From Paludibacterium yongneupense DSM 18731 (GTDB lineage: Bacteria; Pseudomonadota; Gammaproteobacteria; Burkholderiales; Chromobacteriaceae), in NCBI RefSeq assembly GCF_000422925.1, contig NZ_AUGZ01000010.1, forward strand, positions 62,001-126,000: DNA of 64,000 nt, written 5' to 3'. This document shows, in pieces, positions 7,481-16,151 of this stretch (position 1 is the first letter of the stretch; each line of letters begins with the position of its first letter). The notes beneath the pieces were generated by a model. The model was given only the letters and a program-made list of their open reading frames with translations, was not told where the DNA came from and made no database searches. Both the position numbers and the translations under genes were made by a program.

Positions 7481-9448
7481 ATGAGCCTGTTGCCGCACCA
7501 GCTGGAACTGCTGTCCCCTGCCAAAACCGCCGAAATCGGGCGCGAGGCCATTTTGCACGGGGCCGATGCGGTCTATATCGGCGGTCCGAGTTTCGGCGCG
7601 CGCCATAATGCAGGCAACTCCACGGCCGATATCGCCGCGCTGGCCGAATTCGCGCATCGCTACCATGCCCGCCTTTTCGTCACGCTCAATACGATTCTGC
7701 ACGAGGCCGAGCTCGAACCGGCCCGGATTCTGATCCATCAACTCTACGATGCCGGCGTCGATGCGCTGATCGTGCAGGACATGGGGATCACCCTGCTCGA
7801 CCTGCCGCCTATCGCCCTGCATGCGTCGACACAATGCGACATCCGCGACGCGGAGCGTGCACGCTTTCTCGCCGACTGCGGGTTTTCGCAGCTGGTTCTG
7901 GCGCGCGAACTCGACCTCGGCCAGATCCGCCAGATCGCGGCCCGCGTCGCCGCCGACACCACACTCGAATACTTCGTCCACGGCGCGCTATGCGTGGCCT
8001 TCTCGGGACAGTGTTATATCAGTCACGCCGAAACCGGACGCAGCGCCAATCGCGGCGACTGCTCGCAAGCCTGCCGCCTGCCGTATACGCTGACCGACGG
8101 CAACGGCGGCGTGGTGGCTTTCGACAAACACCTGTTGTCGATGAAGGACAATAACCAGGGGGCCAACCTCGAGGCGCTCATCGACGCCGGCGTGCGCTCG
8201 TTCAAGATAGAAGGCCGTTACAAGGACGTCGCCTACGTCAAGAATATCACCGCCCACTATCGCCGCCTGCTCGACGAGGCGATCGAGCGCCACCCGGGCC
8301 TCGCGCGCGCCTCGAGCGGCACGAGCGAAATCCTGTTCACGCCCGATCCCGACAAAACGTTCCACCGCGGCAGCACCGACTACTTTACCCACGGTCGCCA
8401 GGACGATATCGGCGCCTTCGATTCGCCTAAATTCGTCGGCCTGCCGCTCGGACGCGCGCGCGCGGTGGCGCAGGACAGTTTCGACATGGTCGCCACTTCG
8501 CCGCTGGCCAATGGCGACGGCCTCAACTTCATGCACAAGCGGGAAGTGATCGGCATACAGGTCAATACGGCACAGAAAATCGGCGACGATACCGGCGGCG
8601 GTCTATGGCGTATCCAGCCTAACGAGACCGCGGCGCTTGCGCTGCTCAAGCCGGACATGGAGATCATGCGCAACCGCGACCATGTGTGGGAGCAGGCCTT
8701 GCAGAAAGCCTCCGCGCAGCGCCGTATCGGCCTGTGGGCATGCTTGCGCGATCACGCCGGCGGCTTGACGCTGGTTCTGACCGACGAGGACGGCGTCAGC
8801 GTCGAAGTCGATGCCGGGATGGCGCTCGAACCGGCGCGCGATGCCGAACGCGCGCGTTCGGCGCTGCACGACAGCCTGTCCCGCTTCGGCAACACCGCCT
8901 TTGTCGCGCACGAGGTGCGGCTGGAGCTGCGGCAGCCGTGGTTTGTCGCCGCCTCCGCCATCAATGCCTTGCGCCGTCGTGCGATAGAGCAACTCGAAGC
9001 CGCACGCCTCGCCGCGCACCCGCGCCCAACCCGCAAGCCGGCGGTCGAGCCGCCGGTTCCCTTCGGCGAGCGCACTCTCAGCTACCTCGGCAACGTCTAC
9101 AACAGCCGCGCCTGGGACTTCTACCGCCTGCATGGCGTGGAAGTCATCGCTGCCGCCTACGAGGCCCATCAGGAAGCGGGCGAGGTCAGTCTGATGATCA
9201 CCAAGCATTGCCTGCGCTTCGCCTTCAACCTGTGTCCGAAACAGGCCAAGGGCGTAACCGGCGTCATGGGGCAGGTGCGGGCCGATCCCATGACGCTCAA
9301 GAACGGCAACGAAAGCTATACCCTGCGCTTCGAATGCCGTCCCTGCGAAATGCATGTGATGGGCAGCATGAAAAAATCGATACGCCAATCGCCGCCCCCG
9401 TCGGAGGTGCCTGCGCAGCCCATGACCTTCTTCGCGCGGCGCAGCTAG
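7481..9448 (+). CDS. rlhA: 23S rRNA 5-hydroxycytidine C2501 synthase (U32 family, RlhA/YdcP)
   Basis: A 655-residue U32-family protein. RlhA (formerly YdcP) makes 5-hydroxycytidine at position 2501 of 23S rRNA, using prephenate-dependent chemistry like its tRNA relative TrhP. Seen: the N-terminal LELLSPAKT strand and GADAVYIGG segment of the U32 TIM-like domain, the FVHGALCVAFSGQCY cysteine motif, and RGDCSQACRLPY with two further cysteines; these cysteines fit an iron-sulfur site. A long C-terminal part ends in ECRPCEMHVMG. The length matches RlhA (about 650) and not TrhP/YegQ (about 450). A GAGGA ribosome site precedes the ATG. It converges with the yitT-like gene. Confidence 0.88.
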   Translation: MSLLPHQLELLSPAKTAEIGREAILHGADAVYIGGPSFGARHNAGNSTADIAALAEFAHRYHARLFVTLNTILHEAELEPARILIHQLYDAGVDALIVQDMGITLLDLPPIALHASTQCDIRDAERARFLADCGFSQLVLARELDLGQIRQIAARVAADTTLEYFVHGALCVAFSGQCYISHAETGRSANRGDCSQACRLPYTLTDGNGGVVAFDKHLLSMKDNNQGANLEALIDAGVRSFKIEGRYKDVAYVKNITAHYRRLLDEAIERHPGLARASSGTSEILFTPDPDKTFHRGSTDYFTHGRQDDIGAFDSPKFVGLPLGRARAVAQDSFDMVATSPLANGDGLNFMHKREVIGIQVNTAQKIGDDTGGGLWRIQPNETAALALLKPDMEIMRNRDHVWEQALQKASAQRRIGLWACLRDHAGGLTLVLTDEDGVSVEVDAGMALEPARDAERARSALHDSLSRFGNTAFVAHEVRLELRQPWFVAASAINALRRRAIEQLEAARLAAHPRPTRKPAVEPPVPFGERTLSYLGNVYNSRAWDFYRLHGVEVIAAAYEAHQEAGEVSLMITKHCLRFAFNLCPKQAKGVTGVMGQVRADPMTLKNGNESYTLRFECRPCEMHVMGSMKKSIRQSPPPSEVPAQPMTFFARRS

Positions 9449-9472
9449 GCCTCCATCCGGCGCGGCCGCCGC

Positions 9473-10114
9473 CTACGACATGCCCTGGTAGCGTCCGGGG
9501 CGGTGATTGACCGCCAGTACGAGATTAAGCGCCACCGCACCGGCCACCGAGCAGGCGATAAGCCGTGGTTCGACGACAAACAACGATGCCAGCACGATGG
9601 CCACATCGACGGCCATCTGCAGCTTGCCCGCGCGGATGCCATGTTTGTCTTGCAGATAGAGAGCGACGATGTTCACACCGCCCAGGCTGGCCTGGTGCCG
9701 GAACAGCATCAGAAAACCGGCCCCCATCAGCAGCCCGCCGAGCACGCTGGCATAGAGCGGTGCCAGCGTATCGATGCGGATGAAGTGCGGGTGCAACTCG
9801 GTGAATAGAGAAACCAGGGCGATGGCGATGAAGGTCTTGATCGTGAAGCGCCATCCCATCCGCTTGATCGACAGATAGTAGAAGGGCAGATTGATCACAA
9901 AAAACACGATGCCAAAACGCAGCGACGTGATGTAGTGCAACAGGAAGGCGAGCCCGGCGGTTCCGCCGGTCAGCAGACCCGCTCGCCCGTAGAGAGCGGC
10001 ACCGAAGGAAACGAACAAGGTGCCGATGACGATGGCCTGTACGTCCTCAAGCAGTGTGTGCCGCGAAATGGCGTTCGACTCGGCTGCGGAGTCGGGACTG
10101 GGGGTGTCGGTCAT
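9473..10114 (-). CDS. YitT family membrane protein
   Basis: A 213-residue inner-membrane protein with five to six hydrophobic segments and the YitT pattern: FVSFGAALYGRAGLLTGGTA near residue 40, FFVINLPFYYLSIKRMGW near 80, and GFLMLFRHQASLGGVN near 140. It is shorter than Bacillus YitT because it lacks the C-terminal DUF2179 domain, which is normal for proteobacterial members. Function is not established; a transport role is usually assumed. It has a soluble N-terminal stretch of about 20 residues. The gene is monocistronic as far as can be seen, with 237 bases upstream free of other genes. Confidence 0.8.
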   Translation of the reverse strand: MTDTPSPDSAAESNAISRHTLLEDVQAIVIGTLFVSFGAALYGRAGLLTGGTAGLAFLLHYITSLRFGIVFFVINLPFYYLSIKRMGWRFTIKTFIAIALVSLFTELHPHFIRIDTLAPLYASVLGGLLMGAGFLMLFRHQASLGGVNIVALYLQDKHGIRAGKLQMAVDVAIVLASLFVVEPRLIACSVAGAVALNLVLAVNHRPGRYQGMS

Positions 10115-10351
10115 GGTTGGCTCGATCAGTGAACGGTGGAGTCAATAGCGGGATCACGCTCCCGCGCTTATCCCGGGCTATTAGCAATAACCATTCCACC
10201 GCCAACGATAATGCCCTGATTTACCCCCGAAACAGGGGCGAAACGCTCCGGCCACACCCAGAATTTTGAAACTTATTGTCTTTAATCGGCATTTCAAAGC
10301 ACGATCATGCCCCCGACATCGACCCAAGGCCGAGGGTGCCGCCATCGTCGC

Positions 10352-11128
10352 TCAAACAGCCTCGCCAGGGGCAAAAAACAGGCTGGGCGGCACGCCCAGT
10401 TCGCGCTTGAACATGGTGGCGAAGGCGTTGGGGCTGGCATAGCCGAGATCGAGCGCGACATCGAGAACGCGCTCGCCACCGGCCAGGCGCTCCAGCGCCA
10501 CGAGCAGGCGCGCCTGGCGCCGCCACTGGCCAAAGGTCAGACCGGTTTCGCGCAGAAAGCGGCGTTGCAAGGTGCGCGGATCGATGGCTATCGACGCCGC
10601 CCACGCCTGCACCGATCGTCCGTCGTCCGGTTGCGCCAGCAGATCGTCGCACACGCGGCACAAGGGTGGCGTGGACGGCCGCGGCAAGGATAGCGCAAGC
10701 GCCGGCAGGGTACGGATCTCGGCCAGCAGCAAACGCATCAGCAAATCGTCGCGCGAAGCGACGGCGTAGTGCAGCGGGACATGCATGGCGGCGAGCATCA
10801 ATTCGCGCAGCAGCGGCGGAATGCCGACCACGCGGCACTCGTCGGGCAAGCCTTCCAGCGCGTCCTCGCGCACATAGATGGTACGCATGCGCACGCGGCC
10901 GACCATCCGCACCCGATGCCAGGTTCCGATGGGCAACCACAGTCCGCGCGTTGGCGGCACGATCCAGCGCCCCTGCTCGGTGGTCACCACCATGACCCCG
11001 GAGACGGCATACAGCAGCTGTGCCGTCGGGTGCCGATGCCGTTCCGCTTCGCCCGGCAGATGATCGTATGAGCGGGCGACCACCGGCGCTTCGCCGCGGT
11101 CCTGTTCATGCCGGCTGGGAATCGTCAT
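10352..11128 (-). CDS. AraC family transcriptional regulator with cupin sensor domain
   Basis: A 258-residue regulator. The N-terminal half (about 20-120) is a cupin-like sensor with an HRHPTAQLLYAVSGVMVV segment. The C-terminal half (about 155-250) holds the two helix-turn-helix motifs of AraC proteins, ending in GYASPNAFATMFKRELG, the most conserved signature. It is transcribed away from the fosmidomycin-resistance-type MFS gene 101 bases away, so the pump is its likely target; that is inference from position. A GAGG ribosome site lies before the ATG. The inducer is unknown. Confidence 0.86.
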   Translation of the reverse strand: MTIPSRHEQDRGEAPVVARSYDHLPGEAERHRHPTAQLLYAVSGVMVVTTEQGRWIVPPTRGLWLPIGTWHRVRMVGRVRMRTIYVREDALEGLPDECRVVGIPPLLRELMLAAMHVPLHYAVASRDDLLMRLLLAEIRTLPALALSLPRPSTPPLCRVCDDLLAQPDDGRSVQAWAASIAIDPRTLQRRFLRETGLTFGQWRRQARLLVALERLAGGERVLDVALDLGYASPNAFATMFKRELGVPPSLFFAPGEAV

Positions 11129-11171
11129 GCACCGCCTCTTTTGATGAGATTATCGCCCTGTTTTCGCAGGA

Positions 11172-11199
11172 CTGGCATTTATGTCATTGCTACTATAAG
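11172..11199 (+). promoter_or_regulatory. Candidate sigma70 promoter for the Fsr-type pump
   Basis: CTGGCA (11172-11177) and TATAAG (11194-11199) are separated by 16 bases, about 30 bases before the MFS start codon, in the shared araC-type/MFS control region. Match quality is modest. Confidence 0.3.
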
Positions 11200-11229
11200 C
11201 CATCCGCAACTGGAATACGTCTCAACACC

Positions 11230-12444
11230 ATGAACACGACGACTACGACGCTGACTCGGAATCCTCCCGGCAAGACCTGCTTCGATGTGCTCGGCGGCAT
11301 CAGTCTCGCGCACTTTCTCAACGATATGCTGCAATCGCTGATCGTGGCGCTCTACCCCTTGCTCAAAGGCAACTACCACCTGAGCTTCGCCCAGATCGGC
11401 CTGATGACGCTGACCTACCAGTGCACCGCCTCGCTGCTGCAGCCTCTGGTCGGCATCTACACCGACAAGCGGCCACTGCCGTACTCGCTGGTCTATGGCA
11501 TGGGGGTGACCCTGTGCGGCCTGCTGCTGCTATCCTCGGCGCACAGCTTCGGCTTGCTGCTCGCGGCCGCCGCCCTGGTCGGAACCGGCTCGTCCATCTT
11601 CCACCCCGAATCCTCGCGCGTGGCGCGGATGGCATCGGGCGGGCGTTTCGGGCTCGCGCAGTCCCTGTTCCAGGTCGGCGGCAATGCCGGCACCGCCACC
11701 GGTCCGCTGCTGGCAGCGCTGATCGTGCTGCCGCTCGGCCAGCCGGGCCTGGTCTGGTTCGCCCCGGTCGCGCTGCTGGCCATGCTCGTACTGTGGCGTA
11801 TAGGCGGCTGGGCGCGACTGCAACATCGCAACGGCGCCAAACGCGCAGCCGGCCCCAGCCATTCGCTATCGCCGCGGCGCGTGCTGTTCTCGCTCGGCGT
11901 ACTGGTGATGCTGCTGGTTTCCAAATATTTCTATCTGGCCAGCCTGACCAGCTACTACACCTTCTATCTGATGCAACGCTTCGGACTCGGCATGCGCTCG
12001 GCGCAACTGCATCTGTTCGTCTTTCTGTTCGCCGTGGCGGCCGGAACCGTGCTCGGCGGCCCGATCGGCGACGCTGTCGGCCGCAAGCGCGTGATCTGGT
12101 TCTCCATCCTCGGCGTCGCGCCATTCACGATGCTGCTGCCTTACGCCAACCTGGAATGGACCGGCGTCCTCAGCGTCATCATCGGCTTCGTGCTGGCATC
12201 GGCATTCTCGGCGATTCTCGTTTTTGCCCAGGAACTGGTGCCAGGCAAGGTCGGCATGATTTCAGGGCTGTTCTTCGGACTCGCCTTCGGCCTGGGCGGA
12301 CTCGGGGCCGCGCTGCTGGGCGTGACCGCCGACAGCCACGGCATCGTCTTCGTCTACCGGCTTTGCGCCTGGCTGCCGCTGATCGGCATCGTCACCGCGC
12401 TGCTGCCCGATCTGCACCGGCGTGCCTCGGCCGCGGCCGCCTGA
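11230..12444 (+). CDS. fsr: MFS transporter, fosmidomycin resistance (Fsr) type
   Basis: A 404-residue inner-membrane proton-coupled exporter with about twelve hydrophobic segments. Seen: the N-terminal ISLAHFLNDMLQSLIVALYP block, which is highly characteristic of Fsr; a GIYTDKRP loop between helices 2 and 3; and FHPESSRVARMASGGRFGLAQS near residue 125, also an Fsr hallmark. The length matches Fsr (406 in E. coli). The frame is open further upstream, but the ATG at 11230 gives the usual N-terminus. The divergent AraC regulator probably controls it. Natural substrate is uncertain; the E. coli protein gives resistance to fosmidomycin when overproduced. Confidence 0.85.
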   Translation: MNTTTTTLTRNPPGKTCFDVLGGISLAHFLNDMLQSLIVALYPLLKGNYHLSFAQIGLMTLTYQCTASLLQPLVGIYTDKRPLPYSLVYGMGVTLCGLLLLSSAHSFGLLLAAAALVGTGSSIFHPESSRVARMASGGRFGLAQSLFQVGGNAGTATGPLLAALIVLPLGQPGLVWFAPVALLAMLVLWRIGGWARLQHRNGAKRAAGPSHSLSPRRVLFSLGVLVMLLVSKYFYLASLTSYYTFYLMQRFGLGMRSAQLHLFVFLFAVAAGTVLGGPIGDAVGRKRVIWFSILGVAPFTMLLPYANLEWTGVLSVIIGFVLASAFSAILVFAQELVPGKVGMISGLFFGLAFGLGGLGAALLGVTADSHGIVFVYRLCAWLPLIGIVTALLPDLHRRASAAAA

Positions 12445-12454
12445 GTCTTCCCGG

Positions 12455-13468
12455 CTAAGGCCAGATCGTCTGCAGCAACTGCGCCAGCCGGGCGCCTGCG
12501 CGGGCCAGTTGCCGACGATCGATGTCTTCGCGCATCCGCTCGTAGCCGTCGGGCAGTCGTGCCGACCAGGCCGCGTCGCCACCCCGCCCCTCCCGCACGC
12601 CAAAAGCGATGCCGGCAAAGGCTTGTGCCGATAGCGCCACCGTCTCGTCGGCCCAGACCCGCGGCCAGGCAGTGTTGTCGCCGGGCGTCGGCGCCACTCG
12701 GCGTGCCAGCGGCAACAGCGTGTCTAGGGCCCGCTCGGGACCGAAACGGCGCGGGACGCTGTCCCACAGCGCATGCAGCGAGCCGTGTCCAAGCCGGATG
12801 GCGTTGCCGCCCCGGGTGTGCGTGGCCGGATCGTCGCCATCGCGGTCGGGGTCGACCATGGCGCCGTCTGCATCCAGATAGACGGCGCCGACATGCAGGG
12901 GCTGGTGCATGTCGCCGACCAGATGCGCGAGCAGCAGCAGCGCCTCGCGCGGCCCGGCGATGGAAAACGGCGCCGGTGCGCTGCCCCCGCGCAGGACGAG
13001 GACGGCGGCCGATACCGCAGCGACCACATCATGGTCGCTGCTGCCGGCCGCTCCCGGCAGGTAAGCGCCGCGCTGCCAGGCGATATCGCTGTAGTGGTAT
13101 TGCCGATGGCACGCTTCTTCGCCCGCTCCCGGCCGGCATTGGCTATCGTTGCGCCGCACGAAATCCACCATCTCGGCTTCGTATTGCGGCGTCTCGAACA
13201 CGGCGCACTCCGGATAATGGCGCGCCGGCGCGTAAGCATAGCCATCGGCGGCGCGCACCACGCCTTTAGCGCAGTCGGCCCACAGCGCCGCCGTGCGCAA
13301 GGACCATGGCCCGAGCAGGCTGCGGGTCTGGCCGGCTGCGTGGCTCCCGGCGATCAGGACGTCGGCGATGGCGCCTGCACTCTGATGCCCTGCGGCTCCC
13401 CAGCCCAGCGCAGAAGCGGACACGACACTCGACAGGGCAAGACCGGCAACGCGACACAGAATAGACAT
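12455..13468 (-). CDS. Secreted S1/P1-type nuclease
   Basis: A 337-residue zinc-dependent nuclease of the S1/P1 (phospholipase C-like) family, acting on single-stranded nucleic acid outside the cytoplasm. Seen: a signal peptide of about 22 residues ending SALG before WGAAGH. The mature N-terminal tryptophan (W23) and H28 are the family's zinc ligands. Further zinc-site motifs are HLVGDMHQPLHVG and GGNAIRLGHGSLHALWD. A strong AGAGGAA ribosome site precedes the ATG; the frame is open farther upstream but lacks a signal peptide there. Likely role: scavenging phosphate or nucleosides from extracellular nucleic acid. Confidence 0.87.
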   Translation of the reverse strand: MSILCRVAGLALSSVVSASALGWGAAGHQSAGAIADVLIAGSHAAGQTRSLLGPWSLRTAALWADCAKGVVRAADGYAYAPARHYPECAVFETPQYEAEMVDFVRRNDSQCRPGAGEEACHRQYHYSDIAWQRGAYLPGAAGSSDHDVVAAVSAAVLVLRGGSAPAPFSIAGPREALLLLAHLVGDMHQPLHVGAVYLDADGAMVDPDRDGDDPATHTRGGNAIRLGHGSLHALWDSVPRRFGPERALDTLLPLARRVAPTPGDNTAWPRVWADETVALSAQAFAGIAFGVREGRGGDAAWSARLPDGYERMREDIDRRQLARAGARLAQLLQTIWP

Positions 13469-13604
13469 GCTGTTTCCTCTGGATAGCGGCAAGCGCCGCG
13501 CGATCAGCGTAAGCAAACGCAAGCGCAGGCGCTGCTGTCCGAAGGACCAGAGGGAAAGGCGAGAATGGCGGGGCAGGCATCCGCACCGCACGCGGACGGT
13601 TTGC

Positions 13605-14030
13605 TCAGCCGCGCACGGTGATGGCGCCGGCAGCGGCCAACTCGTCCAGCAACGCCGCAGTGGCGCGGCCGGTGGCACAGAAAGGGTCGAAACTCGCCTT
13701 GTCCGAATACTTCAGCAGCAGGGAGAGGTTGATCTTGTCGAGCCGGACCCGGCCCATCGTCCAATCCGAAAACCGGCGGGCGCCGATTTCGGCATAATCC
13801 AGCAGCGTCAGCTCCTTGTGCCGGGGGTCGCTCTGGATTCTCGCGTACAGGCGATTGACCTCTTCGCGCCCACCTTCCAGTGCCTGCACGAAGATGGCGT
13901 CGCTGTAGCACAGCACGCCCGTGATGCCGTGGGCCGGGTTATAGCTGCGCGCGGCAGCCAGAACCTTTTCCGTCAAATCGTTGTCGATCGGCGCCAGCGA
14001 TCGGCTCGCATAGATCAATCGCACCAGCAT
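13605..14030 (-). CDS. BLUF-domain blue-light receptor
   Basis: A 141-residue stand-alone BLUF protein, which binds FAD and senses blue light. Key residues fall at the spacing known from AppA: Y7, N31, Q49, W90 and M92 (AppA Y21, N45, Q63, W104, M106). Residues 95-141 form C-terminal helices and no effector domain is attached, so output must pass through a partner protein, as in PixD/YcgF-type short BLUF proteins. The ATG lies two bases after the folE stop, so the two are co-transcribed and probably translationally coupled. The partner is not evident from sequence. Confidence 0.9.
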   Translation of the reverse strand: MLVRLIYASRSLAPIDNDLTEKVLAAARSYNPAHGITGVLCYSDAIFVQALEGGREEVNRLYARIQSDPRHKELTLLDYAEIGARRFSDWTMGRVRLDKINLSLLLKYSDKASFDPFCATGRATAALLDELAAAGAITVRG

Positions 14031-14032
14031 GC

Positions 14033-14746
14033 TTACTCCCGTCGTGAGATCAGCGCGAGAAATTCGCGCCGCAGATCGGCGTCGCGAAGGAAGGATCCGC
14101 GCATGACGCTATTGATCATCTTGGAATCCACATCCTTCACGCCGCGCCAATGCATGCAGAAATGGTCGGCTTCCATCACGATGGCAAGACCGTCCGGCTG
14201 CAATTTGTCCATCAGCAGACTCGCCACTTGCGAAACCGCCTCTTCCTGAATCTGCGGCCGGCTCATAATCCAGTCGATCAGGCGCACGAACTTGGACAGC
14301 CCGATCAAATTGGAGTGTTCGTTCGGCATGACGCCGACCCACACTTTGCCGACGATAGGGCACAGGTGATGCGAGCACGCGCTGCGCACCTGGATAGGCC
14401 CGATGATCATCAACTCGTTGAGACGTTCGACATTGGGAAACTCGGTCACCGCCGGCATGGGGTGATAGCGGCCGCGGAACACTTCCTGCACGAACATCTT
14501 GGCCACGCGCCGCGCCGTGTCCCGCGTGTTGTGGTCGTTCTCGGTATCGATGACCAGGCTTTCCAGCACGGACATCAGACCGGCCTGGACCTCGCCTTGC
14601 AAGGCGGCAAGTTCGCCCTCCTCGATGTAGTCGGCAATATTGTCGTTGGCATGAAAACGCGCACCAGCCGCTTGCAGCCGTTCGCGAATGCGTGCAGCGA
14701 CCGGAGCGATGGCGGGGGAGTCAGATCGAAGTGATTTGTTAGACAT
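14033..14746 (-). CDS. folE: GTP cyclohydrolase I
   Basis: Converts GTP to 7,8-dihydroneopterin triphosphate, the first step toward tetrahydrofolate. The protein has 237 residues. The zinc ligands C124, H127 (in SACSHHLC) and C197 (in HFCMHWRGV) are present, as is the VEVF-type active-site region around residues 86-118. The N-terminus is about 15 residues longer than the E. coli enzyme. It is the first gene of a two-gene unit with the BLUF receptor. In several proteobacteria a folE copy belongs to the light response, supplying folate for photolyase antenna chromophores; whether this is the housekeeping or a light-linked copy cannot be decided from this window. Confidence 0.93.
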   Translation of the reverse strand: MSNKSLRSDSPAIAPVAARIRERLQAAGARFHANDNIADYIEEGELAALQGEVQAGLMSVLESLVIDTENDHNTRDTARRVAKMFVQEVFRGRYHPMPAVTEFPNVERLNELMIIGPIQVRSACSHHLCPIVGKVWVGVMPNEHSNLIGLSKFVRLIDWIMSRPQIQEEAVSQVASLLMDKLQPDGLAIVMEADHFCMHWRGVKDVDSKMINSVMRGSFLRDADLRREFLALISRRE

Positions 14747-14803
14747 ATAGATCGAGAAAATCGATATCCGGTTTCATGTGGATAATCCAATTAATTTACT
14801 ACA

Positions 14804-14821
14804 TGGTAGATAAATTTACCA
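14804..14821 (-). promoter_or_regulatory. Inverted repeat upstream of folE-BLUF
   Basis: TGGTA and TACCA flank an 8-base AT-rich centre in the 83-base gap between the yqhD-like gene and folE, 58 bases before the folE start, in an island much richer in AT than its surroundings. A second repeat, ATCGA-5-TCGAT at 14751-14765, lies in the leader just before folE. The first is a candidate operator for a repressor or MerR/LitR-like activator; the protein is unknown. Confidence 0.42.
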
Positions 14822-14829
14822 ATTCACAC

Positions 14830-15993
14830 TCAAGCGGCGCCGCGCACAATCGCGGCACAATCGGCAGGGGTCAAATTCTGCCGCTCGCCCAAGGCGAGGC
14901 GGCCATGGCGCTGCAATTGCGCCTGCACCGCCCGCGCAGCCGCGTCCGCATCGTCGACACCGTAATCCGCGAGCCGGGTCGCCACGCCGCAGGCCTCGAA
15001 AAAATCGCGGGTGCGGTTTATCGCCGCCCGGGCGACGGCTTCGTCCTCCCCGCTCAAGCCCCATACCCGGCGCCCGTACTGGGCGAGTCGCTCGCGCTTG
15101 GCCGCCAAGCCATACTCGAGCAGACTGGGCAAGATCAGCGCCAGAGTCTGCCCGTGGTCGATACCGAACAGCGCCGTCAACTCATGGCTGATCGCATGGG
15201 CGGTCCAGTCCTGCGGCCTCCCGGCCCCGACCAGGCCGAACATCGCCTGATTGGCGGCCCACATGAAGTTGGCCGCCGCAGCCATATCGCCTGGGTCGGC
15301 CAGCAAGGGCGGCGCGACTTCGATCAGGGTCTGGAGAATGCCTTCCGCCAGCCGGTCCTGCAAGCGCGAGTCATTCGCATAGGTCAGATATTGTTCGGTG
15401 GTATGCACAAAGGCGTCGACCAGGCCATTGCCCAACTGCCGTGGCGGCAGGCTGCGACAGACGGCGGGGTCCATCACGCAACAGCGCGGAAAAACCAGCG
15501 GGTTCTTGAACGAAATCTTGTCCTTCGTCCCGCGCCGGGTGATCACCGAGGTGAAATTACTCTCCGAGCCGGTCGCGGGAAGCGTCAGCACGCATGCGAT
15601 AGGCAAGGCGGCAGCCAGCGAAGTGCGGTTGCCCACGATCAGCCAGGGATCGATATCGGTCGGCAGTAAAATAGCGGCGGCAATGAATTTGGCTGCGTCC
15701 AGAACCGAGCCGCCACCGACGCCGAGTATCCAGTCCACGCCGTTGCACCGCCCCTCGGCCACCGCCACCAGCAGGGTTTCGTACTCCGGGTTGGCTTCGA
15801 CGCCGGCAAACTCGATCACCTCGCGCCCTGCCAGCGCCGCCATGACCTCGGCGTGAACGCCATTGCGCCGGATGCTGCCGCCACCGGACACCAGCATCAC
15901 GCGTGCCCCGGCCGGAATTTCATCGGCGAGACGAGCGATCTGCCCATGGCCGAAATGGATACGGGTCGGGTTATATACGCTGAAATTATTCAT
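14830..15993 (-). CDS. yqhD: Iron-type alcohol/aldehyde dehydrogenase (YqhD-like)
   Basis: A 387-residue NADPH-dependent aldehyde reductase of the Fe-ADH superfamily; YqhD detoxifies short-chain and lipid-derived aldehydes such as methylglyoxal, acrolein and butanal. Seen: the N-terminus MNNFSVYNPTRIHFG aligns directly with E. coli YqhD; the nucleotide site is VGGGSVLDAAKFIAAA; the metal-binding histidines lie in VDAFVHTTEQY and in HELTALFGIDHGQT. The length equals that of YqhD. The ATG at 15993 has an AAGGG site 12 bases upstream; an ATG six codons earlier exists but would lack one. It is divergent from the CYTH-CHAD gene. Confidence 0.9.
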   Translation of the reverse strand: MNNFSVYNPTRIHFGHGQIARLADEIPAGARVMLVSGGGSIRRNGVHAEVMAALAGREVIEFAGVEANPEYETLLVAVAEGRCNGVDWILGVGGGSVLDAAKFIAAAILLPTDIDPWLIVGNRTSLAAALPIACVLTLPATGSESNFTSVITRRGTKDKISFKNPLVFPRCCVMDPAVCRSLPPRQLGNGLVDAFVHTTEQYLTYANDSRLQDRLAEGILQTLIEVAPPLLADPGDMAAAANFMWAANQAMFGLVGAGRPQDWTAHAISHELTALFGIDHGQTLALILPSLLEYGLAAKRERLAQYGRRVWGLSGEDEAVARAAINRTRDFFEACGVATRLADYGVDDADAAARAVQAQLQRHGRLALGERQNLTPADCAAIVRGAA

Positions 15994-16151
15994 TTTGAGT
16001 TGCCCTTGCAACAGAAGCGCCCGCCGCCGGCTTTGCGCTGCCTTGGGCTGGCTGCTGCAGTTTACACCCGCCGCCGCAGACGGTGCCGGGCTTTATTCAT
16101 ATGCCATTAAGGGCTAGAGTGGTTACACCTTTTCCCCCACGCTGTGAGCTC

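Noticed and set aside
10115-10351. Possible small gene between the yitT-like gene and the AraC gene
   Set aside because: Short frames there lack ribosome sites and family features. The region is better read as the upstream region of the yitT-like gene.
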